Shown here: piece by piece, positions 1 to 6,936 of the stretch
Numbering within the stretch: the first letter of the stretch is position 1
Layout: each line of letters opens with the position of its first letter
From: an uncultured Porphyromonadaceae bacterium
GTDB lineage: Bacteria; Bacteroidota; Bacteroidia; Bacteroidales; Muribaculaceae
Direction of reading: 5' to 3'
DNA length: 7,595 nucleotides
Assembly: GCA_947174735.1 (NCBI GenBank)
Contig: CAMWKC010000099.1
Location: forward strand, 1 to 7,595
The notes under the pieces: generated by a model
Told to the model about the DNA's origin: nothing
What the model saw: the letters and a program-made list of their open reading frames with translations, nothing else
Databases searched by the model: none
Position numbers and translations under genes: made by a program

Positions 1-1
1 T

Positions 2-594
2 CGTAGTGAAGGCGGCTCAATAGGTAATAAAGATAAAGACAACGGCCCGCGCAAAGTACGTCACATTAGTGATGACGAGTGGGAAAAGGAGTCAAAAGCC
101 TTCAACAAAGCTCACGGCAAATGAATTACTCCTAAACGTGATCGACGTAAGGACAACAAACGTCCTGACAAACTCAGCTGATACAATTACAAACGTGCCC
201 TTCCCACATCAAGCTCTAAAGGAAGATACGATGATTTCGATGATTTCGAGCAGGACATAACTCCGCGTCCTTCATATCCGAAACGCGACGGTGAACGAGG
301 AAGCTATCCTAAACGTGACGGTGAACGTCCTTCGTATCCGAAACGAGACGGCGAACGAGGAAGCTATCCTAAACGTGACGGTGAACGTCCTTCGTATCCG
401 AAACGTGACGGTGAACGTCCTTCGTATCCGAAACGTGACGGCGAACGAGGAGCTTCACGTCCGGCACGCGAAATAAAGCCGCGCGGACCGCAACTGCCTG
501 AAACCTCAGCCACAGTTTTCTCAAAGGTACCTATACGTTCGCGTAAACCTGCATGGAAAAAAGCGAATGACAAAGAAAACGGTGCCGACGAATA
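2..594 (+). pseudogene. 3' part of a repeat-tailed, charged protein gene interrupted by two in-frame TGA codons; product unknown
   Basis: The reading frame enters from the left edge and runs to TAA at 592-594, but is broken by TGA at 122-124 and 176-178. The frame holds on both sides. Before the first stop it encodes a charged stretch (VRHISDDEWEKESKAFNKAHGK); between the stops, a basic segment with PKRDRR, which resembles the later repeats; after the second, a DDFDDFEQD acidic patch, six YPKRDGER(P/G)S repeats and a basic end. No ATG, GTG or TTG occurs in frame after the second stop, so the distal part cannot easily be a separate gene. Each TGA is one C-to-T change from CGA (Arg), a codon used in this tail. 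Most differences between repeats are synonymous, which suggests past selection on the protein. Such disordered Tyr/Arg/Lys-rich tails occur on RNA-binding proteins of Bacteroidota, including rRNA pseudouridine synthases and DEAD-box helicases, but no catalytic domain is visible, so the family is not assigned. Alternatives are a real C-terminus at 124 with a decaying extension, stop readthrough, or sequence error. Confidence 0.65.
275..454 (+). repeat. Six tandem 30-bp coding repeats (YPKRDGER-P/G-S)
   Basis: Six contiguous 30-bp units start at 275, 305, 335, 365, 395 and 425. Each encodes YPKRDGER followed by PS, GS or, in the last unit, GA before a Ser. Units 1-2 and 3-4 form a 60-bp higher-order duplication differing at two synonymous positions (Arg CGC/CGA and Gly GGT/GGC). 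There are no spacers, so it is not a CRISPR array. It keeps the frame of the host gene and is likely to vary in copy number by slippage or recombination. Confidence 0.93.
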
Positions 595-622
595 AAATAT
601 TCCGATTATACTAAAAAGAATC

Positions 623-672
623 TGGTCCGACACTCGTTCCGGCTGCATGCTTACGGTACGTATGTCGGACCA
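623..672. terminator. Long imperfect hairpin between the repeat gene and the membrane-protein gene (candidate terminator)
   Basis: Arms 623-632 (TGGTCCGACA) and 663-672 are perfectly complementary over 10 bp. Inside them a second stem pairs 635-641 with 654-660, with one mismatch, around a 12-nt loop. No T-tract follows on the plus strand. An A-rich stretch precedes the left arm, so read on the minus strand the hairpin is followed by GATTCTTTTTAG, which is more terminator-like. It may still end plus-strand transcripts of the upstream gene, because Bacteroidota terminators are not always U-rich. It also bears on the start of the next gene, since two upstream ATGs (647, 662) lie inside it. Confidence 0.5.
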
Positions 673-715
673 TATCCTACCCACTTTTAAGTTAATAAAT
701 TTTATATCCCGGTTT

Positions 716-1693
716 ATGCCTCAACGACAACAAGTCAAAGACATCCCGCTCCTGTTAGTAGCTCTGATTGCCTGTCTGCTGATGAGCTTAGGCGCATGGC
801 TGCATATCGGTCCGGCATCACCGGGCGATGCCATTCCGGGCATCTGTCTCCCCTCACCAGCCGAATGGGACATCATTCCGATATGGTCATGGGCTATCAA
901 CACAACTATTGTGGTACTTCTGGCCTTCGGCACCATAATATACGGACGTTATTATAATAGCATAAAAAGCGCAAGAAATGTGGTAGCTATTGTATTTCCG
1001 ATTATGACCGCCTCTGACCCGTATCTGATGGTAAGTCTCGGCACTCCAACGCTGCTATGTGCCGCCTCACTGGCTATATGGTGGATATTAGGAAGTACTT
1101 TCCGCTCTGAGAACGCCACACAACCTGTTTTCGTAGTCGCGACTGTCATTGCGCTCGGTTCTATGATACAGTATGCATTTCTGATACTTATACCTGTCAC
1201 TCTTATTAATCTTATTGTTCTTAAGGTGTGTCGATGGCGTGAGATAGGAGCGTTCTTTATAGGTCTTGGAGCGCCATACTGGGTAGGTATAGGCCTAGGC
1301 CTACTGCCGCTTGACAGTTTTCATCTGCCTACTCCTCACAATCTGCTGCTGGCCAATCTCGCACCGGGCGACACAGTACCGGTGCTTATAGGAGCCGGTT
1401 TCGCCATACTGGCCGGAATACTTATAGGTCTCAACAGTATGATGAAACTTTATGCCGGCAATTCCTGTGTACTTGCGCTCAATCTTACCATAGCTGTGAC
1501 GGGAATAGGTAGTCTTGCAGCAATATTCCTTGATTATACCAACCTTGAAGCTTACCTGACAACTCTTTACCTGACAGTGGCTGTACAGATAGCCAATCTT
1601 TTCGGTCTGTGGCGCATACCACGTCCGCGGCTTATGCTTTCTCTTTTCAGCCTCATCTATATAGTACTCTACATACTTACCATAGCAACATAA
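716..1693 (+). CDS. Polytopic membrane protein of unknown function, about 10 helices
   Basis: The product is about 325 residues and strongly hydrophobic, with roughly ten predicted membrane segments spread over its length, short polar loops and no large soluble domain. I do not recognise the family. Its size and layout recall uncharacterised Bacteroidota membrane families such as DUF6427, but that is only an impression. In-frame ATGs exist at 647 and 662, giving up to 348 residues. I prefer 716 because both upstream ATGs lie in the 623-672 hairpin, because 685-709 is AT-rich like a promoter or leader, and because the product then starts MPQRQQVKDIP just before the first helix. It is the first gene of a tight plus-strand operon: pdxB starts 6 bp after its stop. 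No transport, catalytic or metal-binding motif is evident, and its link to vitamin B6 or queuosine metabolism is unknown. That it is a real gene is well supported; the start is not. Confidence 0.82.
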   Translation: MPQRQQVKDIPLLLVALIACLLMSLGAWLHIGPASPGDAIPGICLPSPAEWDIIPIWSWAINTTIVVLLAFGTIIYGRYYNSIKSARNVVAIVFPIMTASDPYLMVSLGTPTLLCAASLAIWWILGSTFRSENATQPVFVVATVIALGSMIQYAFLILIPVTLINLIVLKVCRWREIGAFFIGLGAPYWVGIGLGLLPLDSFHLPTPHNLLLANLAPGDTVPVLIGAGFAILAGILIGLNSMMKLYAGNSCVLALNLTIAVTGIGSLAAIFLDYTNLEAYLTTLYLTVAVQIANLFGLWRIPRPRLMLSLFSLIYIVLYILTIAT

Positions 1694-1699
1694 CCGACA

Positions 1700-2728
1700 A
1701 TGTACCGACCACATATTCTGATTGATGCCGACATACCTTTCATACACGGACGTCTCGAACCGCTGGCCGATGTTAAATATGTCAGTCAGGATGATTTCAC
1801 ACCTGAGCTCGTCCGTGATGCCGACGCTCTGCTGATACGTACCCGTACACGCTGTGGCGAAGCTCTGCTCGGCAATAGCAAAGTGCGTCTGATAGCTACT
1901 GCTACGATTGGTACTGATCAGATTGATATACCGTGGTGTACCGCTCACGGTATTACGACTCGTAACTCACCTGGCTGCAATGCTCCCGGAGTAGCGCAGT
2001 ATGTATGGGCATCTCTGTTATGTATGGGTGTTAATCCGGCAAACACTACAATAGGAGTAGTCGGTTACGGAAATGTAGGCAGTATCGTAGCTGAATGGGG
2101 CAGACGTCTCGGAGCTACAGTACGTGTGTGCGACCCTCCGCGTGCTGAAGCCGGATATACCGATGTAAACTACGAACCACTGGAAACACTTATGGCCGAA
2201 TGTGATGTAGTGACCTTTCATACTCCGCTCACACATTCCGGCCCACACAGTACTTTCCATCTTGCTGATGCCAAGAAACTGAATCTAATGCGTCCCGGGA
2301 TAATCCTTGTTAACGCTGCCCGCGGACCGGTAGTTGATAACAAAGCTCTTAAAGAGGTCATACGCACACACGGTTTACATACTGTAATTGATACATGGGA
2401 GGGTGAACCTACTCTTGATACAGAGTTACTCGGTATGTGCGACATAGGAACATTCCATATAGCCGGTTACTCACGTCAGGGCAAAGAACGGGCTACCCGT
2501 ATGGTGCTTGAGGCATGTGATGATTTCTTCGGGTGGAATACCGATAAATCGGGCTTGGCAGGTCCACGTCCCGATAATGAGAATGTTACCGCTAAAGATA
2601 TAATAACATCGTTTGATCCCCGGCCGGTTATGGAAGTCCTGCGTCGTGAGCCGCAGGCTTTTGAACGTCTGCGTAAGGAATATATCTTCAGAGATGAACC
2701 GGTATTTCCCGCAAGCGCTAATATCTGA
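1700..2728 (+). CDS. pdxB: 4-phosphoerythronate dehydrogenase (PdxB)
   Basis: This cytoplasmic NAD-dependent D-2-hydroxyacid dehydrogenase oxidises 4-phospho-D-erythronate to 2-oxo-3-hydroxy-4-phosphobutanoate, the second step of the DXP-dependent pyridoxal phosphate pathway. The 342-residue product opens with the PdxB-type IDADIPFIHG (residues 8-17), followed by IRTRT (46-50), TIGTDQID (69-76) and NSPGCNAPGVAQYV (89-102). The Rossmann glycine motif GYGNVG is at 122-127, with Asp145 after the second strand as the probable NAD-ribose ligand. The family's catalytic triad is visible: Arg208 in NAARGP, Glu236 in DTWEGEP and His253 in FHIAGYS. The C-terminal part (about 285-342) matches the position of the PdxB dimerisation domain but is shorter than in E. 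coli, whose enzyme has about 378 residues. The NSPGCNA and IDADIPF motifs separate it from SerA-like paralogues. It starts 6 bp after the membrane-protein gene and ends 5 bp before the RNase H gene, so co-transcription is very likely. Confidence 0.95.
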   Translation: MYRPHILIDADIPFIHGRLEPLADVKYVSQDDFTPELVRDADALLIRTRTRCGEALLGNSKVRLIATATIGTDQIDIPWCTAHGITTRNSPGCNAPGVAQYVWASLLCMGVNPANTTIGVVGYGNVGSIVAEWGRRLGATVRVCDPPRAEAGYTDVNYEPLETLMAECDVVTFHTPLTHSGPHSTFHLADAKKLNLMRPGIILVNAARGPVVDNKALKEVIRTHGLHTVIDTWEGEPTLDTELLGMCDIGTFHIAGYSRQGKERATRMVLEACDDFFGWNTDKSGLAGPRPDNENVTAKDIITSFDPRPVMEVLRREPQAFERLRKEYIFRDEPVFPASANI

Positions 2729-2733
2729 AAAGC

Positions 2734-3420
2734 ATGATAAGAAAAAAGTATTATGTCGTGTGGCGCGGACGACATACCGGTGTGTTCGATGATTGGAACG
2801 ACGTACTTGAACAGATTGATGGCTACGACGGAGCGATGTTCAAGAGTTTCGATTCTCCTGAGGCCGCGGCGACAGCTTTTCGTAACACCGCACGACGCGA
2901 CGAACAGCAGGAACTCGGTAATCTGCTTGCCTCGGCACCACGGCCGCTGCCAAAAGCCGGTCAACCGGACTATATGACTATTCCGGAAATAGATCTTGAC
3001 GGGTGGGCTGTAGACGCTTCATGTCTCGGCAATCCGGGCGTTATGGAATATCAAGGGGTAGAACTCAAGACAGGTCGCATACTGTTCAGAGTCGGTCCTT
3101 TTGACGACGCTACTAACAATATAGGTGAATTTTTAGCTATCGTACATGCTCTTTCACTTATGGCACGCGAAGGGCAATGGCATACAATTTATTCCGATTC
3201 TGTATCAGGGATGGCGTGGGTGCGCAACCGCAAAGTCAAGACCCAACTGACACCCACGATACGCAATAAGCAGGTATTCGACTTGCTGACTCGTGCTCTT
3301 GCATGGCTCAATACTCATACCTATCCCTGCCGCATACTTAAATGGCAAACTGAACTTTGGGGCGAAATTCCGGCTGACTTCGGACGTAAAGGGACTTCGG
3401 CAAAACCGAAACAAAAGTGA
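2734..3420 (+). CDS. rnhA: Ribonuclease HI with N-terminal hybrid-binding (viroplasmin-type) domain
   Basis: The enzyme cleaves the RNA strand of RNA-DNA hybrids, acting in R-loop removal and primer processing in the cytoplasm. Residues 5-50 form an RNase H1 hybrid-binding domain (YYVVWRGRHTGVFDDW, GYDGAMFKSF, EAAATAF). A linker of about 35 residues leads to the RNase H fold (about 88-219). The four metal-binding acidic residues are all present: Asp94 in WAVDAS, Glu132 in NNIGEF, Asp155 in IYSDS and Asp215 in IPADFGRK. The layout and the GEIPADFGRK ending match Bacteroides RNase H proteins, and the 228-residue length fits that group. Such genes are often annotated as viroplasmin-family because the N-terminal domain resembles caulimovirus protein VI. 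The ATG lies 5 bp after the pdxB stop. Its TGA stop overlaps the GTG start of queG (GTGA, 3417-3420), which implies translational coupling. Confidence 0.95.
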   Translation: MIRKKYYVVWRGRHTGVFDDWNDVLEQIDGYDGAMFKSFDSPEAAATAFRNTARRDEQQELGNLLASAPRPLPKAGQPDYMTIPEIDLDGWAVDASCLGNPGVMEYQGVELKTGRILFRVGPFDDATNNIGEFLAIVHALSLMAREGQWHTIYSDSVSGMAWVRNRKVKTQLTPTIRNKQVFDLLTRALAWLNTHTYPCRILKWQTELWGEIPADFGRKGTSAKPKQK

Positions 3421-4394
3421 ATCTCCCTACACCTCCAACAGATCGCGAGGGCATACGCCGGTGTTTGCTCGAAACGGGAGCTGTCGCTGTCGGTTTTGCC
3501 CGTGCCGAACCGATAAGTACGGCAGCAGCAGCCGACTATGACAGCTGGATTGCCACCGGCTGCCATGCCGGTATGGATTACCTTGTACGTCACGCCCCGT
3601 TACGTCTTAACCCTGCAAACGTACTCGAAGATGTAAAGACCGTTATCTCAATTGCCTTTAATTACAATCCTCCCATAAGGCGTTCGTCCAAATTACCTGT
3701 AATAGCCACATACGCTTACGGAGACGATTACCATGATGTCCTACGCCGTCGTCTTGAGCCCGTAGTAACTCTACTACGCGAAACACTCGGCGGCAATTGG
3801 CGTATCTGCATCGACACAGCGCCGTTACCGGAACGCTACTGGGCCATGCGCAGCGGCATAGGAAGGCGCGGACTCAACGGCTCTGTGATAATCGACGGGT
3901 ACGGCAGCCGTATCTTCTTAGCCGAAATTTTGACCACAACAGAGATTTCACCCGACACACCTTCAGAGCGCCGATGTATAGAATGTGGAGCCTGCATCCG
4001 TGCCTGTCCCGGCAAAGCTATCGGTCAGGAGTGCCATATTGACACCCGTCACTGTCTTAGCTATCTCACCATCGAACACAAAGGCGATTTTCCACCGGAC
4101 ATCGACGTCTTGCACACCTCCGCCGGTCAACGAACCCTCTACGGCTGTGACATCTGTATCGAAGTGTGTCCCCATAATCACAACGTTCCCACAACCACCA
4201 TATCCGAATTTACTCTGCGTCCTGCCATAGCCACCCTGACCGCTTGCCAAGCATCCGCAATGACACAACCGCAATTCAGCGAGACCTTCCGCGGCTCAGC
4301 CATAAAACGTGCCCGTCTCGCCGGCCTACAGCGCAACGCTGCCAACTGTCTTCCAAACCCTACTATGAACAACGATACTTTAAACGAAATCTAA
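3417..4394 (+). CDS. queG: Epoxyqueuosine reductase QueG
   Basis: QueG reduces epoxyqueuosine to queuosine at the wobble position (34) of tRNAs with GUN anticodons, the last step of queuosine synthesis. It uses cobalamin and two [4Fe-4S] clusters in the cytoplasm. The 325-residue product has the conserved aspartate motif DTAPLPER (Asp133, proposed proton donor) and the ferredoxin-like motif Cys187-x2-Cys190-x2-Cys193-x3-Cys197-Pro. It also has the family signature CLSYLTIEHKG (from Cys213) and a second cluster motif Cys244-x2-Cys247-x3-Cys251-Pro. FRGSAIKRARLAGLQRNAAN near the end corresponds to the family's conserved FRGSPxKR segment. The GTG start at 3417 is chosen because it overlaps the preceding stop by 4 bp, gives the expected N-terminus, and has no nearby in-frame ATG. 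The C-terminal extension of some homologues is absent, as in other short QueG proteins. It is the last gene of its operon and converges on cbiO with 8 bp between the stops. Confidence 0.97.
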   Translation: MNLPTPPTDREGIRRCLLETGAVAVGFARAEPISTAAAADYDSWIATGCHAGMDYLVRHAPLRLNPANVLEDVKTVISIAFNYNPPIRRSSKLPVIATYAYGDDYHDVLRRRLEPVVTLLRETLGGNWRICIDTAPLPERYWAMRSGIGRRGLNGSVIIDGYGSRIFLAEILTTTEISPDTPSERRCIECGACIRACPGKAIGQECHIDTRHCLSYLTIEHKGDFPPDIDVLHTSAGQRTLYGCDICIEVCPHNHNVPTTTISEFTLRPAIATLTACQASAMTQPQFSETFRGSAIKRARLAGLQRNAANCLPNPTMNNDTLNEI

Positions 4395-4402
4395 TATCTC
4401 CT

Positions 4403-5107
4403 TTATTTTTCTTTCATTAGGTCTGTAAATATATGTATGACTTCGGCTACAGGACCGTCAGCAACTATGCGACCGTCAGATACCAATATGGCACGCGGAC
4501 AGAGTTCATGTGCTAAGTCCATATCATGTGTAGCTATCAGACAGCTATGGCTGAAACGGGATATTATATCAGCTACACGGCGACGCGCTCTTAGGTCAAG
4601 TTCAGCCGTAGGTTCGTCCATTACCATTATATCAGGCTCCATAGATAGTACGGTTGCCAAAGCTACAGCTTTCTTCTGACCACCCGACAGTTGAAACGGT
4701 GCACGCTTAGCCAGATTTTCAGCGCCAACGCGATGTAAAGCGTCAGTAACCCGGCGACGGACTTCAGCTGAATCAAGACCCATATTAAGCGGACCGAAAG
4801 CCACATCTTCCTCAACGGTAGGCATAAACAACTGGTCGTCGGGATTCTGAAATACCATGCCAACACTGCGGCGTACATCAGGCGCAGTCCGGCGTGTCAC
4901 CGGTATACCGCCGACATTTACCGTACCTCGCGTCGGCAACAGCAAGCCGTTGGTATGTAGCAGAATTGTTGACTTGCCTGAGCCGTTCAGACCCAGCAAC
5001 GCTACCTTTTCACCATGCGTGATACGGAAACTCACTCCCTGCAGCGCTTCCTGACCGCCTGGATAACTGAAGAACACATCATCAAACTCTATAAAATGGT
5101 GACTCAT
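4403..5107 (-). CDS. cbiO: Cobalt/nickel ECF transporter ATP-binding subunit CbiO
   Basis: This is the ATPase of a group I energy-coupling-factor importer, sitting on the cytoplasmic face and driving metal uptake through CbiQ and CbiM. The 234-residue product has every ABC ATPase motif: Walker A GLNGSGKST (39-47), the Q-loop with Gln87 in FQNPDDQLF (typical of ECF ATPases), signature LSGGQ (140-144), Walker B ending in IMVMDEP with Asp164-Glu165, the D-loop around AELD (168-171), and switch His194 in ATHDM. It is slightly shorter than many CbiO proteins, which run to about 250-280 residues, because the C-terminal region is reduced. It is last in the minus-strand operon, 14 bp after cbiQ, and its 3' end faces that of queG. 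With only one ATPase gene, the active form is presumably a CbiO homodimer. Cobalt versus nickel cannot be told from this subunit. Confidence 0.94.
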   Translation of the reverse strand: MSHHFIEFDDVFFSYPGGQEALQGVSFRITHGEKVALLGLNGSGKSTILLHTNGLLLPTRGTVNVGGIPVTRRTAPDVRRSVGMVFQNPDDQLFMPTVEEDVAFGPLNMGLDSAEVRRRVTDALHRVGAENLAKRAPFQLSGGQKKAVALATVLSMEPDIMVMDEPTAELDLRARRRVADIISRFSHSCLIATHDMDLAHELCPRAILVSDGRIVADGPVAEVIHIFTDLMKEK

Positions 5108-5121
5108 ACCAACCGATAAAA

Positions 5122-5910
5122 TTAGAAATTAAATACAAAGAATGTCGGCAGAGGCCCCCACTTGAACAGGGCTAATACACCTATAGACAGGATTACTGCC
5201 ACTGTATCTTTACCTTTCCATATCCTGTCTTCTTTCAGTACAGGTATACTCCCGTCGAAGCCACGCGCCAACATGGCGCGATGTATGCGTTCAGAGCGTG
5301 CCACCGTACGCAGAAATAACTGGCCACAATAGGTACCCCACATATTCAGTGACATATTACTTCCTCTGTATCCACGTGCCTGCCGTGCTCTGGTCATATC
5401 AAGACTTTCCTGTAAAAGCACAGTCATATATCTGTAGACCATCATAAGCTGTGTGGTAAGCACCGACGGTACACCGATACGCTGCAAACTCCGGCATAAC
5501 CCTGTGAATCCCACGCTGTCAACCAGTATCAGCAATGATTGTACCGACAGTAAGGTCCTTACTATAATTGATATAAAGGTAATCCATCCACGTGTCACGG
5601 TCACACCACCGATTGTAAAAACAGCTTCAGTCTGATAAAAGGGATTAAAAATACCGATAAGTACTACAAACGGCAAAGCCACCAAACTGCGACAGAAGAC
5701 ACGCCCGTATTCTTCGCCCGCTACCGGAGCCATCACAATAGGATAGAACGCAAACCATAACAGCCGTGCTAAAGCCTCAGGTGCCACAGATAGCATTAGT
5801 ACAAGATAGAATAATGTAATTATCAGCAACGCCAATGCACTTACCGGCGACCGGCCGCTACCGGAGTGCATAGCACGCAGAGCAGTGAGGGCTTTTTCTG
5901 TCTTCGTCAC
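5122..5910 (-). CDS. cbiQ: Cobalt/nickel ECF transporter transmembrane subunit CbiQ
   Basis: This is the T component that couples ATP hydrolysis by CbiO to metal passage through CbiM in the cytoplasmic membrane. The 262-residue product has about five hydrophobic segments: near 24-42, 46-62, 75-90, 108-132 and 235-256. The two coupling-helix motifs that define the family are Ala-Arg-Gly at 178-180 (ARQARGY) and 215-217 (RAMLARGF), in the cytoplasmic region that contacts the ATPases. The start is GTG at 5910, one base after the cbiM stop, which keeps a charged N-terminal helix (TKTEKALTALRAMHSG) like that of Bacteroides homologues. The ATG at codon 14 is the alternative and would remove it. The 14-bp gap to cbiO and 1-bp gap to cbiM mark a single transcription unit. 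Confidence 0.93.
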   Translation of the reverse strand: MTKTEKALTALRAMHSGSGRSPVSALALLIITLFYLVLMLSVAPEALARLLWFAFYPIVMAPVAGEEYGRVFCRSLVALPFVVLIGIFNPFYQTEAVFTIGGVTVTRGWITFISIIVRTLLSVQSLLILVDSVGFTGLCRSLQRIGVPSVLTTQLMMVYRYMTVLLQESLDMTRARQARGYRGSNMSLNMWGTYCGQLFLRTVARSERIHRAMLARGFDGSIPVLKEDRIWKGKDTVAVILSIGVLALFKWGPLPTFFVFNF

Positions 5911-5911
5911 T

Positions 5912-6889
5912 TCAGGCTTTCTCTTTCTGTCTACGACGCGAACGCACCAGCAGACTGCTTAATACCCATACAAGTATCAGTACCATCACCGTACCGGCAA
6001 TACCGGCAAATGATCCTTCGTAATCGGGCATCACTGCTGTTGACTGTTGTGCCGCCTCGGCTACCTGAGACAAGGCTCCGACGTGTTCGGCTTCAAGTTC
6101 GGAAGTACCGGCTACGCGTTCTATAGACCACTCCAGTCCGTCGGGATCTTCGGAAGCTAAAAAAGCCAATCCGCCGGCAATAACGGCAGCAGCCATCGCA
6201 AAACCTATAACAGCACCACGCACATTACGGCGAGTATCACGATGTATAGCATCAGGCTGCAGAAGTTCGGGTCGGCTGCGCTGTACAAACAGTAGCACGG
6301 CTCCGGTAGCGAGACCTTCTACTACACCTATAGCTAAATGTATACCCGTCATTAACAGGAAGAAGCGATTAGGAGGTAAAGCAGTAATGTGTGAGGCTAT
6401 TGTCTCGACTGTTACCATACAGGCACCTAATTCAAGACCGACTATACAAGCCATTACAGATACAGCCATTACCTTCCAGGGCGCAGCCGGATAATGCAAC
6501 AACGGTCGCATTACAAGCGGATAACTCACTAAAGTCGTCATAGCCGCCATATTTAGTACATTACACCCCAATGCCATAAGTCCGCCGTCGGCGAATATGA
6601 GACACTGTATTATCAGCACCGATGTAAGCGTCAAAAAACCGGCCCACGGCCCTAATAGCGCTCCCAACAGTACACCGCCTACTATATGTCCGGAACTGCC
6701 GGTACCCGGCACAGAGAAATTAACCATCTGTGCAGCAAAGACAAACGCACCCATAACACCCATGAGAGCCACAGCGTTATCGGAAGCGTTCTTCTTTATA
6801 CGTAGCGAAGCCACTACGAGTAGACCGGCTGCCACAACATCGGCTGCCACAGCTACAGGCGCTGACAACAGCGCGTCGGACATGTGCAT
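5912..6889 (-). CDS. cbiM: Cobalt/nickel ECF transporter substrate-binding subunit CbiM with C-terminal PDGLE domain
   Basis: This is the metal-binding S component of the ECF importer. The mature N-terminus begins Met-His-Met-Ser-Asp. In NikM/CbiM structures the terminal amine and His2 form the metal site together with a later histidine, which here is His68 in GSSGHIVGG. Residues 1-205 are the multi-helix CbiM domain. A cytoplasmic linker (about 206-224) leads to an extra helix (225-245), the motif PDGLEWSIE (249-257), a soluble segment, DYEGSFAGIAGT (289-300) and a last helix (about 298-315) with a basic tail. That second half is a PDGLE domain, the counterpart of the separate CbiN/NikN small subunit, and no cbiN gene is present. 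At 325 residues the protein is longer than plain CbiM, as a fusion should be. Start 6889 is firm because His2 must follow Met1. It heads the operon. Cobalt is the likelier metal given queG next door, but nickel is not excluded. Confidence 0.95.
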   Translation of the reverse strand: MHMSDALLSAPVAVAADVVAAGLLVVASLRIKKNASDNAVALMGVMGAFVFAAQMVNFSVPGTGSSGHIVGGVLLGALLGPWAGFLTLTSVLIIQCLIFADGGLMALGCNVLNMAAMTTLVSYPLVMRPLLHYPAAPWKVMAVSVMACIVGLELGACMVTVETIASHITALPPNRFFLLMTGIHLAIGVVEGLATGAVLLFVQRSRPELLQPDAIHRDTRRNVRGAVIGFAMAAAVIAGGLAFLASEDPDGLEWSIERVAGTSELEAEHVGALSQVAEAAQQSTAVMPDYEGSFAGIAGTVMVLILVWVLSSLLVRSRRRQKEKA

Positions 6890-6936
6890 AGTTTAACTAT
6901 TGGAATAACTGATGTTAAGAAAAAGAATGATGCTTC

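Noticed and set aside
275..454. CRISPR array
   Set aside because: Repeats are contiguous with no spacers, are multiples of three and lie in frame in a coding region.
291..476. Plus-strand 61-codon frame with repeated LNVTVNVLRIRN
   Set aside because: It is the out-of-frame reading of the 30-bp tandem repeats. The frame encoding YPKRDGER shows synonymous divergence and continuity, this one does not.
2..594. Alternative genetic code reading TGA as an amino acid
   Set aside because: pdxB, rnhA and cbiM end in TGA at the expected family length, with the next gene starting at or within a few bases, so TGA is a working stop here.
364..684. 106-codon minus-strand frame with SPSRFGYEGR repeats
   Set aside because: It is antisense to the same repeats and kept open by them; it also runs through the hairpin and has no family-like features.
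1301..1948. 215-codon minus-strand frame across the membrane gene and pdxB
   Set aside because: It lies wholly antisense to two well-supported coding regions, and its Cys/Tyr/Lys-rich composition is typical of a shadow frame.
4391..4432. CTAAT/ATTAG inverted repeat across the queG-cbiO junction as a terminator
   Set aside because: The arms are only 5 bp and the loop exceeds 20 nt; pairing this weak is expected by chance.
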